Positions 1-6,553 of a stretch of DNA of 6,916 nucleotides are shown here, one piece after another. Within the stretch, counting starts at the first letter, position 1, and every line of letters begins with the position of its first letter. Location of the stretch: NCBI GenBank assembly GCA_003641795.1, contig QNAP01000099.1, positions 1 to 6,916 of the forward strand, given 5' to 3'. This DNA comes from Thermotogae bacterium (GTDB taxonomy: Bacteria > Thermotogota > Thermotogae > UBA12178). A model generated the notes under the pieces. The model had not been told where the DNA came from, searched no databases, and was given only the letters and a program-made list of their open reading frames with translations. Position numbers and translations under genes: made by a program.

Positions 1-188
1 GCTCGCACTCACAAACGGGCACACTCATGAAGATTCAACATCCTGTTTCAGCTTCATGCTCGCTACATCCGTGTAGCTCGGTGCCCGTTTGTATGAGTGC
101 TCGCATCGGCGCTTCGCAAGACAGGCATTCTGCAATGTGAAATTAGAAAGATAGGATGAAAGTGAAGCTGTGTGATCGTGAGTGATTC
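1..188 (+). repeat. Large structured repeat, copy 1 (left end outside window)
   Basis: This non-coding element can fold into a branched structure. The main stem pairs GCACTC plus ACAAACGGGCAC (5-22) with GTGCCCGTTTGT (81-92), a 2-nt AT bulge, then GAGTGC (95-100). Inside it are two hairpins. One is CATGAAG (26-32) with CTTCATG (52-58), capped by AACA/TGTT (37-40/44-47). The other is GCTACA (62-67) with TGTAGC (72-77) around a TCCG loop. The motif TCGGCGCT follows in both copies (here from 105). A further arm, GCTGTGTGATCGTGAGTGAT (167-186), resembles the outer right arm of copy 2; its partner would lie before base 1. Between them, 126-164 resembles the small-hairpin and purine-rich segment of the right-hand array. 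I do not recognise the family. Strand is given as the orientation shared with copy 2. Confidence 0.8.
126..164 (+). repeat. Degenerate small-hairpin segment inside repeat copy 1
   Basis: The stretch TTCTGCAATGTGAAA (128-142) followed by an A/G-rich run ending in GTG matches the right arm and downstream part of the small hairpins at 6554-6591 and 6833-6878. The left arm is reduced to CATT (126-129), which can still pair with AATG (134-137). This looks like a copy that lost the middle of the hairpin by deletion. Here the segment sits between the branched core and the outer right arm, whereas in the right-hand array it precedes the outer left arm. Confidence 0.5.
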
Positions 189-322
189 TGATCAGTGAGG
201 AAGAGATATCTTCCGAGGACAGTTTCCAGGATAGCAAAAAACTGGATGAGAAAGTTGAGTGGTTTTTGGATAGGTCTAAAGTAAGAGATGAAGTGGCGGG
301 CAGATGCAAGGCGGTCTGGTAA
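182..322 (+). pseudogene. Possible C-terminal gene remnant, 46 codons
   Basis: An open frame runs from a GTG right at the edge of repeat copy 1 to TAA at 320-322. The peptide is protein-like rather than random: it is rich in Glu, Asp and Lys, with a helix-forming stretch LDEKVEWFLDRSKVRDEVAG. That pattern (acidic start, aromatic-Leu, then Arg-Asp-Glu-Val-Ala) is reminiscent of the last helices of GT-B glycosyltransferases, but this is a weak resemblance from memory. No ribosome binding site precedes the GTG, and the frame closes one stop upstream, at 179-181, inside the repeat. I read it as the tail of a gene whose front was replaced by the repeat. It could also be a chance open frame. Confidence 0.35.
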
Positions 323-362
323 GTATCTTCATATCCATTTGTGATACACGTTTGAAGTGCGT

Positions 363-391
363 TTGACAAGTGGAGCGATCTATAATAAAAT
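363..391 (+). promoter_or_regulatory. Predicted housekeeping-sigma promoter of the suf operon
   Basis: A perfect -35 box TTGACA (363-368) is separated by 17 nt from TAAAAT (386-391), which matches the TATAAT consensus at five of six positions. Transcription would start near 398, giving a leader of about 40 nt before sufC. An overlapping TATAAT at 381-386 would leave only a 12-nt spacer and is less likely. Two direct copies of CGTTTGA (349-355 and 360-366, 11 bp apart) overlap the -35 side and could be a regulator site, though nothing identifies one. No other promoter of this quality was seen within the block, which fits a single transcript through purE. Confidence 0.75.
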
Positions 392-423
392 AGAGTGAAA
401 AGGTCGAATTAATTGAGCAGATG

Positions 424-429
424 GGAGGT
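424..429 (+). promoter_or_regulatory. Ribosome binding site of sufC
   Basis: GGAGGT lies 7 nt before the ATG at 437 and is part of GGGAGGT. It is a strong Shine-Dalgarno match and fixes the sufC start. Confidence 0.85.
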
Positions 430-436
430 AATATAA

Positions 437-1177
437 ATGTTGCTCCTCGAGGTTGAAAACCTCTATGTTAGGTTGAAAGAGGAAGATCGCTCGATACTGA
501 ACGGTGTTGATTTAAAGATAGAACCGGGGCAGGTTCATGCCATCATGGGTCCAAACGGTAGCGGTAAGAGCACCCTTGCCCACACCGTTATGGGCAACCC
601 CAACTATGTTGTTACCAAGGGAGACATACGCTTTCTAGGGGAATCTATCACAGATCTCCCTCCAGATGAGAGAGCCAGGCGAGGCATTCTTCTCTCTTTC
701 CAGCAGCCCCCAGAAATACCGGGGGTGAGGATCAGGAATTTCCTTTCCACCGCATATTCTCTCACCAAGCCAGGAAGTTCTCTCTTGGAACTCGATAGAC
801 GGATGAGGTCTTTCGCTCAAGACCTCGCGCTCACTTCCGACTTTCTCTCGCGCTATGTGAACGTGGGCATGTCTGGCGGCGAGCGAAAGAAATCCGAAGT
901 GATACAAATAGGCGTGCTCGAGCCTAAATTGATCATCTTGGACGAGATCGATTCTGGTCTCGACGTGGATGCCTTAAAGCAGGTATCGAAGAAGATACTA
1001 GAGATGAAGAGTTCCGAAAGATCGATCCTTCTCATCACCCATTACAGCCGCATAACTTCCTATATCATCCCAGATCTCGTTCACGTACTTGCGGGGGGAA
1101 AGATTGTCGCCAGTGGGGGACCCGAGCTGATAGCTCAGATCGAGGAGAAGGGGTACATCGAGGTGGGAACGGCGTGA
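437..1177 (+). CDS. sufC: Fe-S cluster assembly ATPase SufC
   Basis: SufC is the soluble ABC-type ATPase of the SufBCD scaffold; ATP binding and dimerisation drive the conformational change in SufB-SufD that permits cluster assembly. The 246-residue product has the usual family length. Visible motifs are Walker A GPNGSGKST (38-46), the Q-loop in SFQQP (87-91), the signature MSGGERKK (145-152), Walker B LIILDEIDSGLD (165-176) with catalytic Glu170, and the switch His202. MSGGERKK and the phrase DEIDSGLD are typical of SufC rather than of transport ATPases. The gene is first in the operon, with a strong ribosome binding site. Its stop overlaps the sufB start as GTGA (1174-1177). No membrane segment is present, as expected for a cytosolic protein. 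Nothing in the frame looks damaged. Confidence 0.97.
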   Translation: MLLLEVENLYVRLKEEDRSILNGVDLKIEPGQVHAIMGPNGSGKSTLAHTVMGNPNYVVTKGDIRFLGESITDLPPDERARRGILLSFQQPPEIPGVRIRNFLSTAYSLTKPGSSLLELDRRMRSFAQDLALTSDFLSRYVNVGMSGGERKKSEVIQIGVLEPKLIILDEIDSGLDVDALKQVSKKILEMKSSERSILLITHYSRITSYIIPDLVHVLAGGKIVASGGPELIAQIEEKGYIEVGTA

Positions 1178-2565
1178 CAAATCTGGAAAAAAATGAAGAC
1201 AAGTTCGATATGAGGGTCAACGTCAAATACAGGAAACGAACCACACCGGGATTGGGGCCTGCAATTATCAGGGAGATTTCAGAGGCAAAAGACGAACCGA
1301 AATGGATGTTGGAACACCGGTTGAAGTGCTTGGAAATATTTCAAAGCTGGCACAATCCCAGATTCGGAGTCGATATATCCGATCTTGACCTTGGAAAGAT
1401 CGTGGCATATCTGAGGCCGGACGTAAAGAAAGCCCATTCATGGGATGAAGTTCCCGAAGAAATCAGGGAGGCTTTCGAAAAGCTGGGAATCCCCGAAGCC
1501 GAGCAGAAAGTCCTTGCAGGAGTGGGGGCCCAGTACGATTCGGAAGCCGTTTACCAAAACATCAAGAGAGAACTCGAATCTCTCGGAGTGATCTTTCTCG
1601 ACATGGAGACTGCGGTTCGCCAATATCCCAATCTTGTGAAGACGTATTTCATGCAGGTAGTAAAACCCACTCTTCACAAATATGCAGCCCTTCACGGTGC
1701 CGTCTGGAGTGGTGGAAGTTTTGTCTACGTGCCGAAAGGGGTCAAGGTTTCATTGCCCTTGCAGGGTTACTTCATGATGGGAGCGCCCGGATCGGGACAA
1801 TTCGAGCATACGTTGATAGTTGCAGAAGAAGAGAGTGAAGTGGCATACATAGAAGGGTGTTCAGCTCCAAGATACAACGTACTCAACCTTCATGCAGGTA
1901 TGGTGGAAATCCTGGTCAAGCCAGGAGCAAAAGTTAAGTATGTCACCATACAAAACTGGAGTAAGAACACCTACAATCTAAACACAAAGGTGGCCGTGGT
2001 AGAGAAAGACGGAACCATAGAATGGGTGTCGGGGTCTTTTGGAAGCATGAAGACCATGTTGTATCCAGCCAGCATATTGAAAGGACCCGGCGCGTCGTCG
2101 AGTTTTCTCTCCATCACCTACGCGGGAAAAGGGCAACATTTGGATACCGGAGCCAAGGTGATTCACGCGGCACCCCATACAAGCTCCATAGTGGATGCCA
2201 GGAGTATCAGCATGGGAGGAGGTTGGGCCTTTTACCGTGGGTTGCTGCACATCACCCGCGAAGCTCGTGATGCGAAGGCGTCTGTAAGATGCTCTTCTCT
2301 CATGTTGGACAACGAGTCTCGGGCGGATACCCTACCCATCATCGAGGTGTTGAACAACGAAGCAGATGTGGGGCACGAGGCGCGTATTGGTCGTATTTCA
2401 GAGGAGCAGGTCTATTACCTAATGACTCGCGGTCTTAGCGAAATGCAGGCTCGTGAACTCATTGTGAGGGGATTCTTCGAACCCATATCGAGAGAGTTAC
2501 CCATCGAATACGCAGTGGAACTCAATCGTCTCATTGCTTTGGAACTCGAGAGCAGCATAGGTTAA
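1174..2565 (+). CDS. sufB: Fe-S cluster scaffold protein SufB
   Basis: SufB is the scaffold subunit on which Fe-S clusters form at the interface with SufD. The 463-residue product shows the family pattern: an N-terminal helical part, then a long beta-helix core (about 170-370) and a C-terminal helical region that binds SufC. Cys373 in VRCSSLML aligns with E. coli Cys405, and Glu402 in GHEARIG aligns with Glu434; the 29-residue spacing is identical. A second conserved Cys lies at 229 in EGCSAP. The GTG start at 1174 overlaps the sufC stop by 4 nt and is preceded at 7 nt by GAGGTGG (1160-1166), which supports it over the in-frame ATG at 1210. E. coli SufB is about 30 residues longer, mostly near the N-terminus. 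The gene appears intact. Confidence 0.97.
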   Translation: MTNLEKNEDKFDMRVNVKYRKRTTPGLGPAIIREISEAKDEPKWMLEHRLKCLEIFQSWHNPRFGVDISDLDLGKIVAYLRPDVKKAHSWDEVPEEIREAFEKLGIPEAEQKVLAGVGAQYDSEAVYQNIKRELESLGVIFLDMETAVRQYPNLVKTYFMQVVKPTLHKYAALHGAVWSGGSFVYVPKGVKVSLPLQGYFMMGAPGSGQFEHTLIVAEEESEVAYIEGCSAPRYNVLNLHAGMVEILVKPGAKVKYVTIQNWSKNTYNLNTKVAVVEKDGTIEWVSGSFGSMKTMLYPASILKGPGASSSFLSITYAGKGQHLDTGAKVIHAAPHTSSIVDARSISMGGGWAFYRGLLHITREARDAKASVRCSSLMLDNESRADTLPIIEVLNNEADVGHEARIGRISEEQVYYLMTRGLSEMQARELIVRGFFEPISRELPIEYAVELNRLIALELESSIG

Positions 2566-2580
2566 AGTGAGGTGCGAAAA

Positions 2581-3780
2581 ATGGAAAAGACCATAGAGCT
2601 GAGTCATGAAGACTTCAAGGCGGTAGTACCGTCACCAGAAAGATTCTTCGTGGAACACGATTTCGGAGTTGAGGAATTTGAGAAAGTCGTGCGGGATACT
2701 TCCCCTTTGTGGAAAGCGTATAAAGCTTCCCTTCTTGATGAATATTCCACTCTCGGTTTTCCCGCGTGGAAACGCTCGAAACTCGCAAGACTCGAGCTAC
2801 CCACGTTAGAGTCTGGAGCCGGGATCGAAATCAGGGAAGCCGCGGGAGTAAACGTTGTAAAGCTGGAAGAGAGTCGAGAAGCTTTGGAGATTGTGAAGCT
2901 CACCGATTTTGAGGGATCGGACAGGAAATTCGTGCTTCAGAGCACAGTCTTCAATGCCTCAGGCATCTTTGTCAAGAGTGAAGATGAAAGAGGTATGCTT
3001 ACCCTGAAGGTTAGAGGTCGAGGGAAGAAAGCGCTGGTTTTCCACAACGTCTTCTTAGTGAGAAGAGGGGAGAAGCTGAAGGTCGTGAACCTCTTCGAAG
3101 GAGCATCTTACGCTTCGGTTTTGAACAGGTATGTCGTGGAAGAAGGGGGAGAGCTTTCCGTTCTCAACCTCCGCTTTAACAACACGTTCGGCTTTACCAA
3201 CGAACTTTACAAGCTTGGTTCCCAGGCAAAGGTCACAGTGTACAACGTGGATAAACCACAAGACCTTCACGCGCCCTTTCTCATGGCCCTTTTTGACAGC
3301 GAAGGTGCAGAATGCGTGTTCAAAAGCGGTTTTACCGCCCTTGGGACGGCCATGATGGATGCCATGTACGTACTCCGACACCGCGCAACGGAGACCCGGG
3401 GAAAGGTCGAAGGTTCGGGTGTTCTCTTCGATGCCGCTGCATCTGTGTTTAGAGGAAACATCGAGATCGCGAAGGGGGCTGTAAACACCGAAACAGGTGA
3501 ATCGATCAACGTGGTTTTACTTTCTCCTCAAGCTCGTGCTGACTCGATTCCTGCACTCTTTGTTGAAGAAAACGAGGTCACAGCATCGCACGCGGCCACA
3601 GTGGGAGCTCTCAAAGAAGAAGGTTTATACTATTTGATGAGTCGTGGACTTGATGTGACCACAGCCATTCGTTTGGTCGTAGGGGGTATCTTCGAACCGA
3701 TGCTCCAAGAAATAGGGGATATCTTCGGTAACAAGTGGCAGGAGGTGGCAGGAAATGTTCTCACCGGAGCAAATACGTAA
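2581..3780 (+). CDS. sufD: Fe-S cluster scaffold protein SufD
   Basis: SufD is the partner of SufB in the SufBC2D complex and is thought to help iron entry and cluster formation. The product of 399 residues shares the SufB/SufD C-terminal pattern ADSIPALFVEENEVTASHAA, followed by YYLMSRGL and a GIFEPM segment. His337 in ASHAATVG aligns with E. coli SufD His360, which faces the SufB cysteine. The SufB-type cysteine is absent at the matching place, as is normal for SufD. I chose ATG 2581 because GAGGTG (2569-2574) stands 6 nt before it. An in-frame GTG at 2572 would add three residues but overlaps that site. The gap after sufB is 15 nt, and the last 26 nt overlap sufS. Confidence 0.95.
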   Translation: MEKTIELSHEDFKAVVPSPERFFVEHDFGVEEFEKVVRDTSPLWKAYKASLLDEYSTLGFPAWKRSKLARLELPTLESGAGIEIREAAGVNVVKLEESREALEIVKLTDFEGSDRKFVLQSTVFNASGIFVKSEDERGMLTLKVRGRGKKALVFHNVFLVRRGEKLKVVNLFEGASYASVLNRYVVEEGGELSVLNLRFNNTFGFTNELYKLGSQAKVTVYNVDKPQDLHAPFLMALFDSEGAECVFKSGFTALGTAMMDAMYVLRHRATETRGKVEGSGVLFDAAASVFRGNIEIAKGAVNTETGESINVVLLSPQARADSIPALFVEENEVTASHAATVGALKEEGLYYLMSRGLDVTTAIRLVVGGIFEPMLQEIGDIFGNKWQEVAGNVLTGANT

Positions 3781-4969
3781 GGACTTCCACATATTAGAGG
3801 AAGAATTGGCGTATTTGGATAACGCCGCCACAACACAAAAGCCTGACAACGTTATCAATGCCATAAGACATTACTACATGAAGCAAAACTCCAACGTTCA
3901 CAGGAGCAACTACGAACTTGCCGAGTTGGCTACGCAGGCCTTTGAATCTTCTCGTAGAACCATCGCTAATTTTATAGGTTCTGAACCCGAGGAACTCATC
4001 TTCACCAGAGGAACCACCGAATCCATAAATCTTTTGGCGTATTCTTTCTTTGTTGGTGGACTCATAGAAGCGGGAGACAAGATCGCGGTGACAATAGCTG
4101 AGCACCACAGTAACTTCGTTCCCTGGCAACAATTGTCAAAGCGATTCGGGACAGAAATGGTCTACGTGGATACAGATGACGAAGGAAGGATAAGCCTGTC
4201 GGAAGTCAAGAAAGCGTTGGATAAAGGTGTGAAACTTCTGGCCTTTACCGGGATGAGTAATTCCTTGGGTGTGGTGATGCCATACGTCGAAATCTGCCAT
4301 TTGGCGAAAGAAAGAGGTGTTCTCACAGTCTTGGACGGTGCACAACTGGTGCCGCATCACAAGGTGAACGTGAAAGAAGTAGGATGTGACTTTATGGCTT
4401 TTTCTGCACACAAGATGTTGGGTCCTATGGGCATAGGGGCGCTTTACGGCAGGAGAGAGCTCTTGGAAAAGATGGTACCGTTTCTCTATGGAGGAGAGAT
4501 GATCGACGAGGTCACGTTGGAAGATACTACCTTTAACGTTTTGCCTTACAAGTTCGAGGCAGGCACCCCAAACGTTGCAGGTACTGTCGGATTTGGGGAG
4601 GCTATCAGATACCTGGCGCGACTGGAATGGGGGAAGGTGCAAGAACACGTGAAAAAATTAGCAGACGTGTTGATCCATGAATTGGAGAGAATCCCTTACG
4701 TGGAAGTCTATGGTCCCAAGGACGAAACCCAGCACTCTATCGTTTCTTTCAATATTAAAGGCCTCCATCCTCACGATGTCTCTCAATACCTTAATTCTTG
4801 GAAAGTGGCTGTTAGGAGTGGGCATCACTGCGCTCAACCCCAGTTGAAGAGGATCGGTGTTCCGGCTACATGTCGGGCGAGCGTCTACTTCTACAACACA
4901 GAGAGAGACGTGGAACGTATGCTGGAAGCTATCAAGAACATCACCAACGAGTTTCCTTGGGTGGGATGA
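3755..4969 (+). CDS. sufS: Cysteine desulfurase SufS (group II, PLP-dependent)
   Basis: SufS removes sulfur from L-cysteine, forming alanine and a persulfide on its active-site Cys. The 404-residue protein is of normal length. Visible landmarks are the N-terminal YLDNAATTQKP (20-30), EHHSNFVPWQ (116-125) with the PLP-stacking histidine, the PLP-contacting Asp194 in VLDGAQ, the Schiff-base Lys220 in FSAHKMLGP, and catalytic Cys359 in RSGHHCAQP. The short SGHHCAQP loop marks the SufS group rather than NifS/IscS. The segment TGMSNSLG (165-172) replaces the more common THVSNVLG. The start overlaps sufD by 26 nt and has GGAGGTGG 7 nt upstream (3741-3747), so it is translationally coupled. The next gene, sufU, is its expected sulfur acceptor. 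Confidence 0.97.
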   Translation: MFSPEQIRKDFHILEEELAYLDNAATTQKPDNVINAIRHYYMKQNSNVHRSNYELAELATQAFESSRRTIANFIGSEPEELIFTRGTTESINLLAYSFFVGGLIEAGDKIAVTIAEHHSNFVPWQQLSKRFGTEMVYVDTDDEGRISLSEVKKALDKGVKLLAFTGMSNSLGVVMPYVEICHLAKERGVLTVLDGAQLVPHHKVNVKEVGCDFMAFSAHKMLGPMGIGALYGRRELLEKMVPFLYGGEMIDEVTLEDTTFNVLPYKFEAGTPNVAGTVGFGEAIRYLARLEWGKVQEHVKKLADVLIHELERIPYVEVYGPKDETQHSIVSFNIKGLHPHDVSQYLNSWKVAVRSGHHCAQPQLKRIGVPATCRASVYFYNTERDVERMLEAIKNITNEFPWVG

Positions 4970-5415
4970 AGATGGATGAACTGAGAGAACTCTACACCGA
5001 CACTCTGATGAGCTTCTATCTCGCACCAGATCGTAAAGGGAAAATCGCCGATGCTCAGGGACTTGAAGGTAAAAACCTCTCCTGTGGGGACAGAATCAAG
5101 GTTTTCCTTCAGGTGGAAGATGGCGTGATCAAAGATGCCAAGTTCACAGGATACGGTTGTGTCATAAGCCAATCGTCGGCAACGGTTATGTGCCGCATGT
5201 TGCTGAATAAGCGCCTTGACGAAGCTAAAGAGATGATAGATCGTTTCATCGATTTCATGCAGGGGAAGGATGTCCCTGAAGAACTTCTGGGTGATGCCCT
5301 CTACTTCGAAGGTGTCAGAAGATTTCCATCAAGGGTGAAGTGCGCCACCTTAGCGTGGCACACTGCAAAAGAACTCATTCAGAAACTGAAAGGCATCCAA
5401 AGCGATGCCGGCTGA
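4966..5415 (+). CDS. sufU: Zinc-dependent sulfurtransferase SufU
   Basis: SufU resembles IscU but acts as a sulfur carrier: it accepts sulfur from SufS and passes it to SufBCD. The 149-residue protein has all four expected zinc ligands: Cys40 and Asp42 in LSCGDRI, Cys65 in GYGCVISQSSATVM, and Cys126 in PSRVKCATLAW. The extra segment of about 20 residues before the last cysteine and the RVKCATLAW ending are SufU hallmarks and argue against a classic IscU scaffold. The start at 4966 forms ATGA with the sufS stop. A second in-frame ATG at 4972 has better spacing from GGGTGGG (4959-4965) and may be the real start; the two differ by only two residues. No sufE is visible, which fits the SufS-SufU pairing. 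The end overlaps the peroxiredoxin frame by 11 nt. Confidence 0.95.
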   Translation: MKMDELRELYTDTLMSFYLAPDRKGKIADAQGLEGKNLSCGDRIKVFLQVEDGVIKDAKFTGYGCVISQSSATVMCRMLLNKRLDEAKEMIDRFIDFMQGKDVPEELLGDALYFEGVRRFPSRVKCATLAWHTAKELIQKLKGIQSDAG

Positions 5416-5866
5416 AGTTGGTCCGAAGGTACTCGATTTCGTACTAAAGGATCAGGATGGAAACGAAGTCAGACTTCCCGCTTTTTTGGAAAGAAGGGGC
5501 TTCTGTCTTTCTATCCTTTGGACTGGACCGGTGTGTGCAGATCAAATGAAAGCTTTGGAGAGGAACTTCGAAGAGTTCAAAAAGCTCGACGTCCTTCCTC
5601 GGGGTCTCAGTATAGACACAGTGCCACTCAAAAAGGCGTAGGCAAGGTGGCTTGAAATTGAGAAACTGAGGATATTAGCCGATCTTTGTCCTCACGGAGA
5701 GGTCGCGAAGCTTTATGGGACCTTCAAGGAGAAAGGCGGTTTTTCGGAGCAAGCCAATATCATTGTCAACAAAAACGGTGTGATCGCCTTCTTCAAGGTA
5801 TATCCTATAAGAGAGCCCCCGAACTTGGAGGAGATATCCAAGCGTTGGAAGGTTGAGTGGAGGTGA
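5405..5866 (+). pseudogene. Peroxiredoxin (AhpC/TSA family) with in-frame TAG and scrambled active site
   Basis: Peroxiredoxins reduce peroxides through a cysteine in the motif PxxxTxxC. Codons 1-30 and 45-153 read as one frame with clear family features: a DFVLKDQDGNEVRL start, ADQMKALERNFEEF, the LSIDTV strand, PHGEVAKLYG and ANIIVNKNG. Codon 79 is TAG (5639-5641), where I would expect Trp (TGG), and reading continues to TGA at 5864. Between about 5485 and 5538 the canonical segment KKGLLSFYPLDWTGVC appears in a neighbouring frame; the main frame gives GFCLSILWTGPVC instead. One T lost from the T run at 5482-5487 and one GT lost from GTGTGT at 5531-5536 would explain this and restore the frame. 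Gln116 (CAA, 5750-5752) replaces the usual active-site Arg. It overlaps sufU by 11 nt and has only a weak ribosome binding site. Sequencing error is the main alternative. Confidence 0.85.
5859..5866 (+). promoter_or_regulatory. Ribosome binding site deciding the purE start
   Basis: GGAGGTGA overlaps the end of the peroxiredoxin frame (its TGA is 5864-5866) and ends 4 nt before ATG 5871; the GGAGG core is 7 nt away. It supports ATG 5871 rather than the in-frame TTG at 5853, which has no such site. Because it can initiate strongly on its own, purE translation should survive the stop codon upstream. Confidence 0.8.
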
Positions 5867-5870
5867 ATAC

Positions 5871-6371
5871 ATGAGGAAAACCCTTGTGGGAATAGTAATG
5901 GGAAGCGACTCCGATTTGCCCGTTATGAAGGATTCCGCTGAGATATTGGAGGAGCTTGAGATTCCTTACGAATTGGCGGTGATCTCCGCTCACAGGACTC
6001 CGGAAAGGGCATTCGGGTACGCGAAGAACGCGGCTGAAAGAGGCTTGGAAGTGATAATAGCTGGAGCCGGGGGTGCTGCTCACTTGCCAGGCGTTCTTGC
6101 AGCCCTGACTCCTCTTCCGGTCATAGGTGTACCCATAAAGACCTCTTCCCTTGGTGGGCTCGATTCTCTGCTCTCTATAGTTCAGATGCCAGCTGGTGTC
6201 CCAGTTGCAACTGTAGCCATAAATGGAGCGAAGAACGCGGGGATATTAGCTGCTTCAATCCTGGGTACGAAGTATCCCGAAATAAGGCGAAGAGTGCTCA
6301 GGTATAAGGAAGAAATGCGACAGCAAGTAGAAGAGAAGGCAAGGCGGCTGGAAGAAACGGGCACAAATTGA
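5871..6371 (+). CDS. purE: N5-carboxyaminoimidazole ribonucleotide mutase PurE (class I)
   Basis: PurE moves the carboxyl group of N5-CAIR to carbon 4, giving CAIR, in de novo purine synthesis. The 166-residue product is full length. It shows GSDSDLPVM (11-19), which binds substrate phosphate, SAHRTP (39-44) with catalytic His41, AGAGGAAHLPG (64-74), and MPAGVPVATVAIN (106-118). The last stretch marks class I bacterial enzymes. PurK, which normally supplies N5-CAIR, is not in the window. The C-terminal helix (about 137-162) is long and charged, as usual. The gene follows the peroxiredoxin stop by 4 nt and no promoter is evident before it, so it probably shares the suf transcript. No lesions are seen. 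A terminator with a T run is not visible downstream. Confidence 0.97.
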   Translation: MRKTLVGIVMGSDSDLPVMKDSAEILEELEIPYELAVISAHRTPERAFGYAKNAAERGLEVIIAGAGGAAHLPGVLAALTPLPVIGVPIKTSSLGGLDSLLSIVQMPAGVPVATVAINGAKNAGILAASILGTKYPEIRRRVLRYKEEMRQQVEEKARRLEETGTN

Positions 6372-6382
6372 TGACTCTCCAG

Positions 6383-6526
6383 CTATCGAATTGGCATTTT
6401 GAAACCCGTGAGACCTCTGTAGCCCGGTCTGTCGAAATCCTCAGGAAATATCGTGCCATTCGCACCTAAAGCGATGTTGTCTTTATAAAAATAGGGTGTC
6501 TCAAAAATCAGTAACGACCAACAATA
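6383..6526 (-). pseudogene. Possible C-terminal gene remnant, convergent to purE
   Basis: On the minus strand an open frame of 47 codons ends at TAG (6385-6383) and has no start codon near its upstream end; the frame closes at a stop at 6529-6527. The peptide looks like real protein: it contains TPYFYKDNIALGANG, then TIFPEDFDRPGYRGLTGFK and a short basic end. The plus strand of this stretch has stops in all frames that I followed. The stop lies 11 nt from the purE stop, a common arrangement for convergent genes. The upstream end runs out close to the repeat array. I do not recognise the protein. It may be the tail of a gene cut off when the repeats arrived, or a chance frame. Confidence 0.4.
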
Positions 6527-6553
6527 TCAGCGACCTTTCCGTGAAGGCTTTCG

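Noticed and set aside
199..214. GGAAGA/TCTTCC hairpin as an operator
   Set aside because: Only a 6-bp stem with a 4-nt loop, far upstream of the promoter and inside the coding-like remnant; likely chance.
25..369. Minus-strand open frame of 114 codons
   Set aside because: It runs through the structured repeat, the promoter region and a better plus-strand candidate; its composition (many Ser, His, Thr) is that of a shadow frame.
381..386. TATAAT as the -10 box of the suf promoter
   Set aside because: The spacer to TTGACA would be 12 nt, too short; TAAAAT at 386-391 gives 17 nt.
4870..4965. Earlier start for sufU inside sufS
   Set aside because: It would add 32 residues encoded by the sufS reading region with no family similarity; SufU proteins begin near the ATGs at 4966/4972.
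5482..5488. Programmed -1 frameshift at T TTT TTG
   Set aside because: The heptamer has the slippery form, but returning to the main frame would need a second opposite shift about 50 nt later. Two lost tract units explain the data more simply.
5853..5870. Upstream TTG start for purE
   Set aside because: It lies inside the end of the peroxiredoxin frame and has no ribosome binding site; ATG 5871 has GGAGGTGA at good spacing and fits known PurE N-termini.
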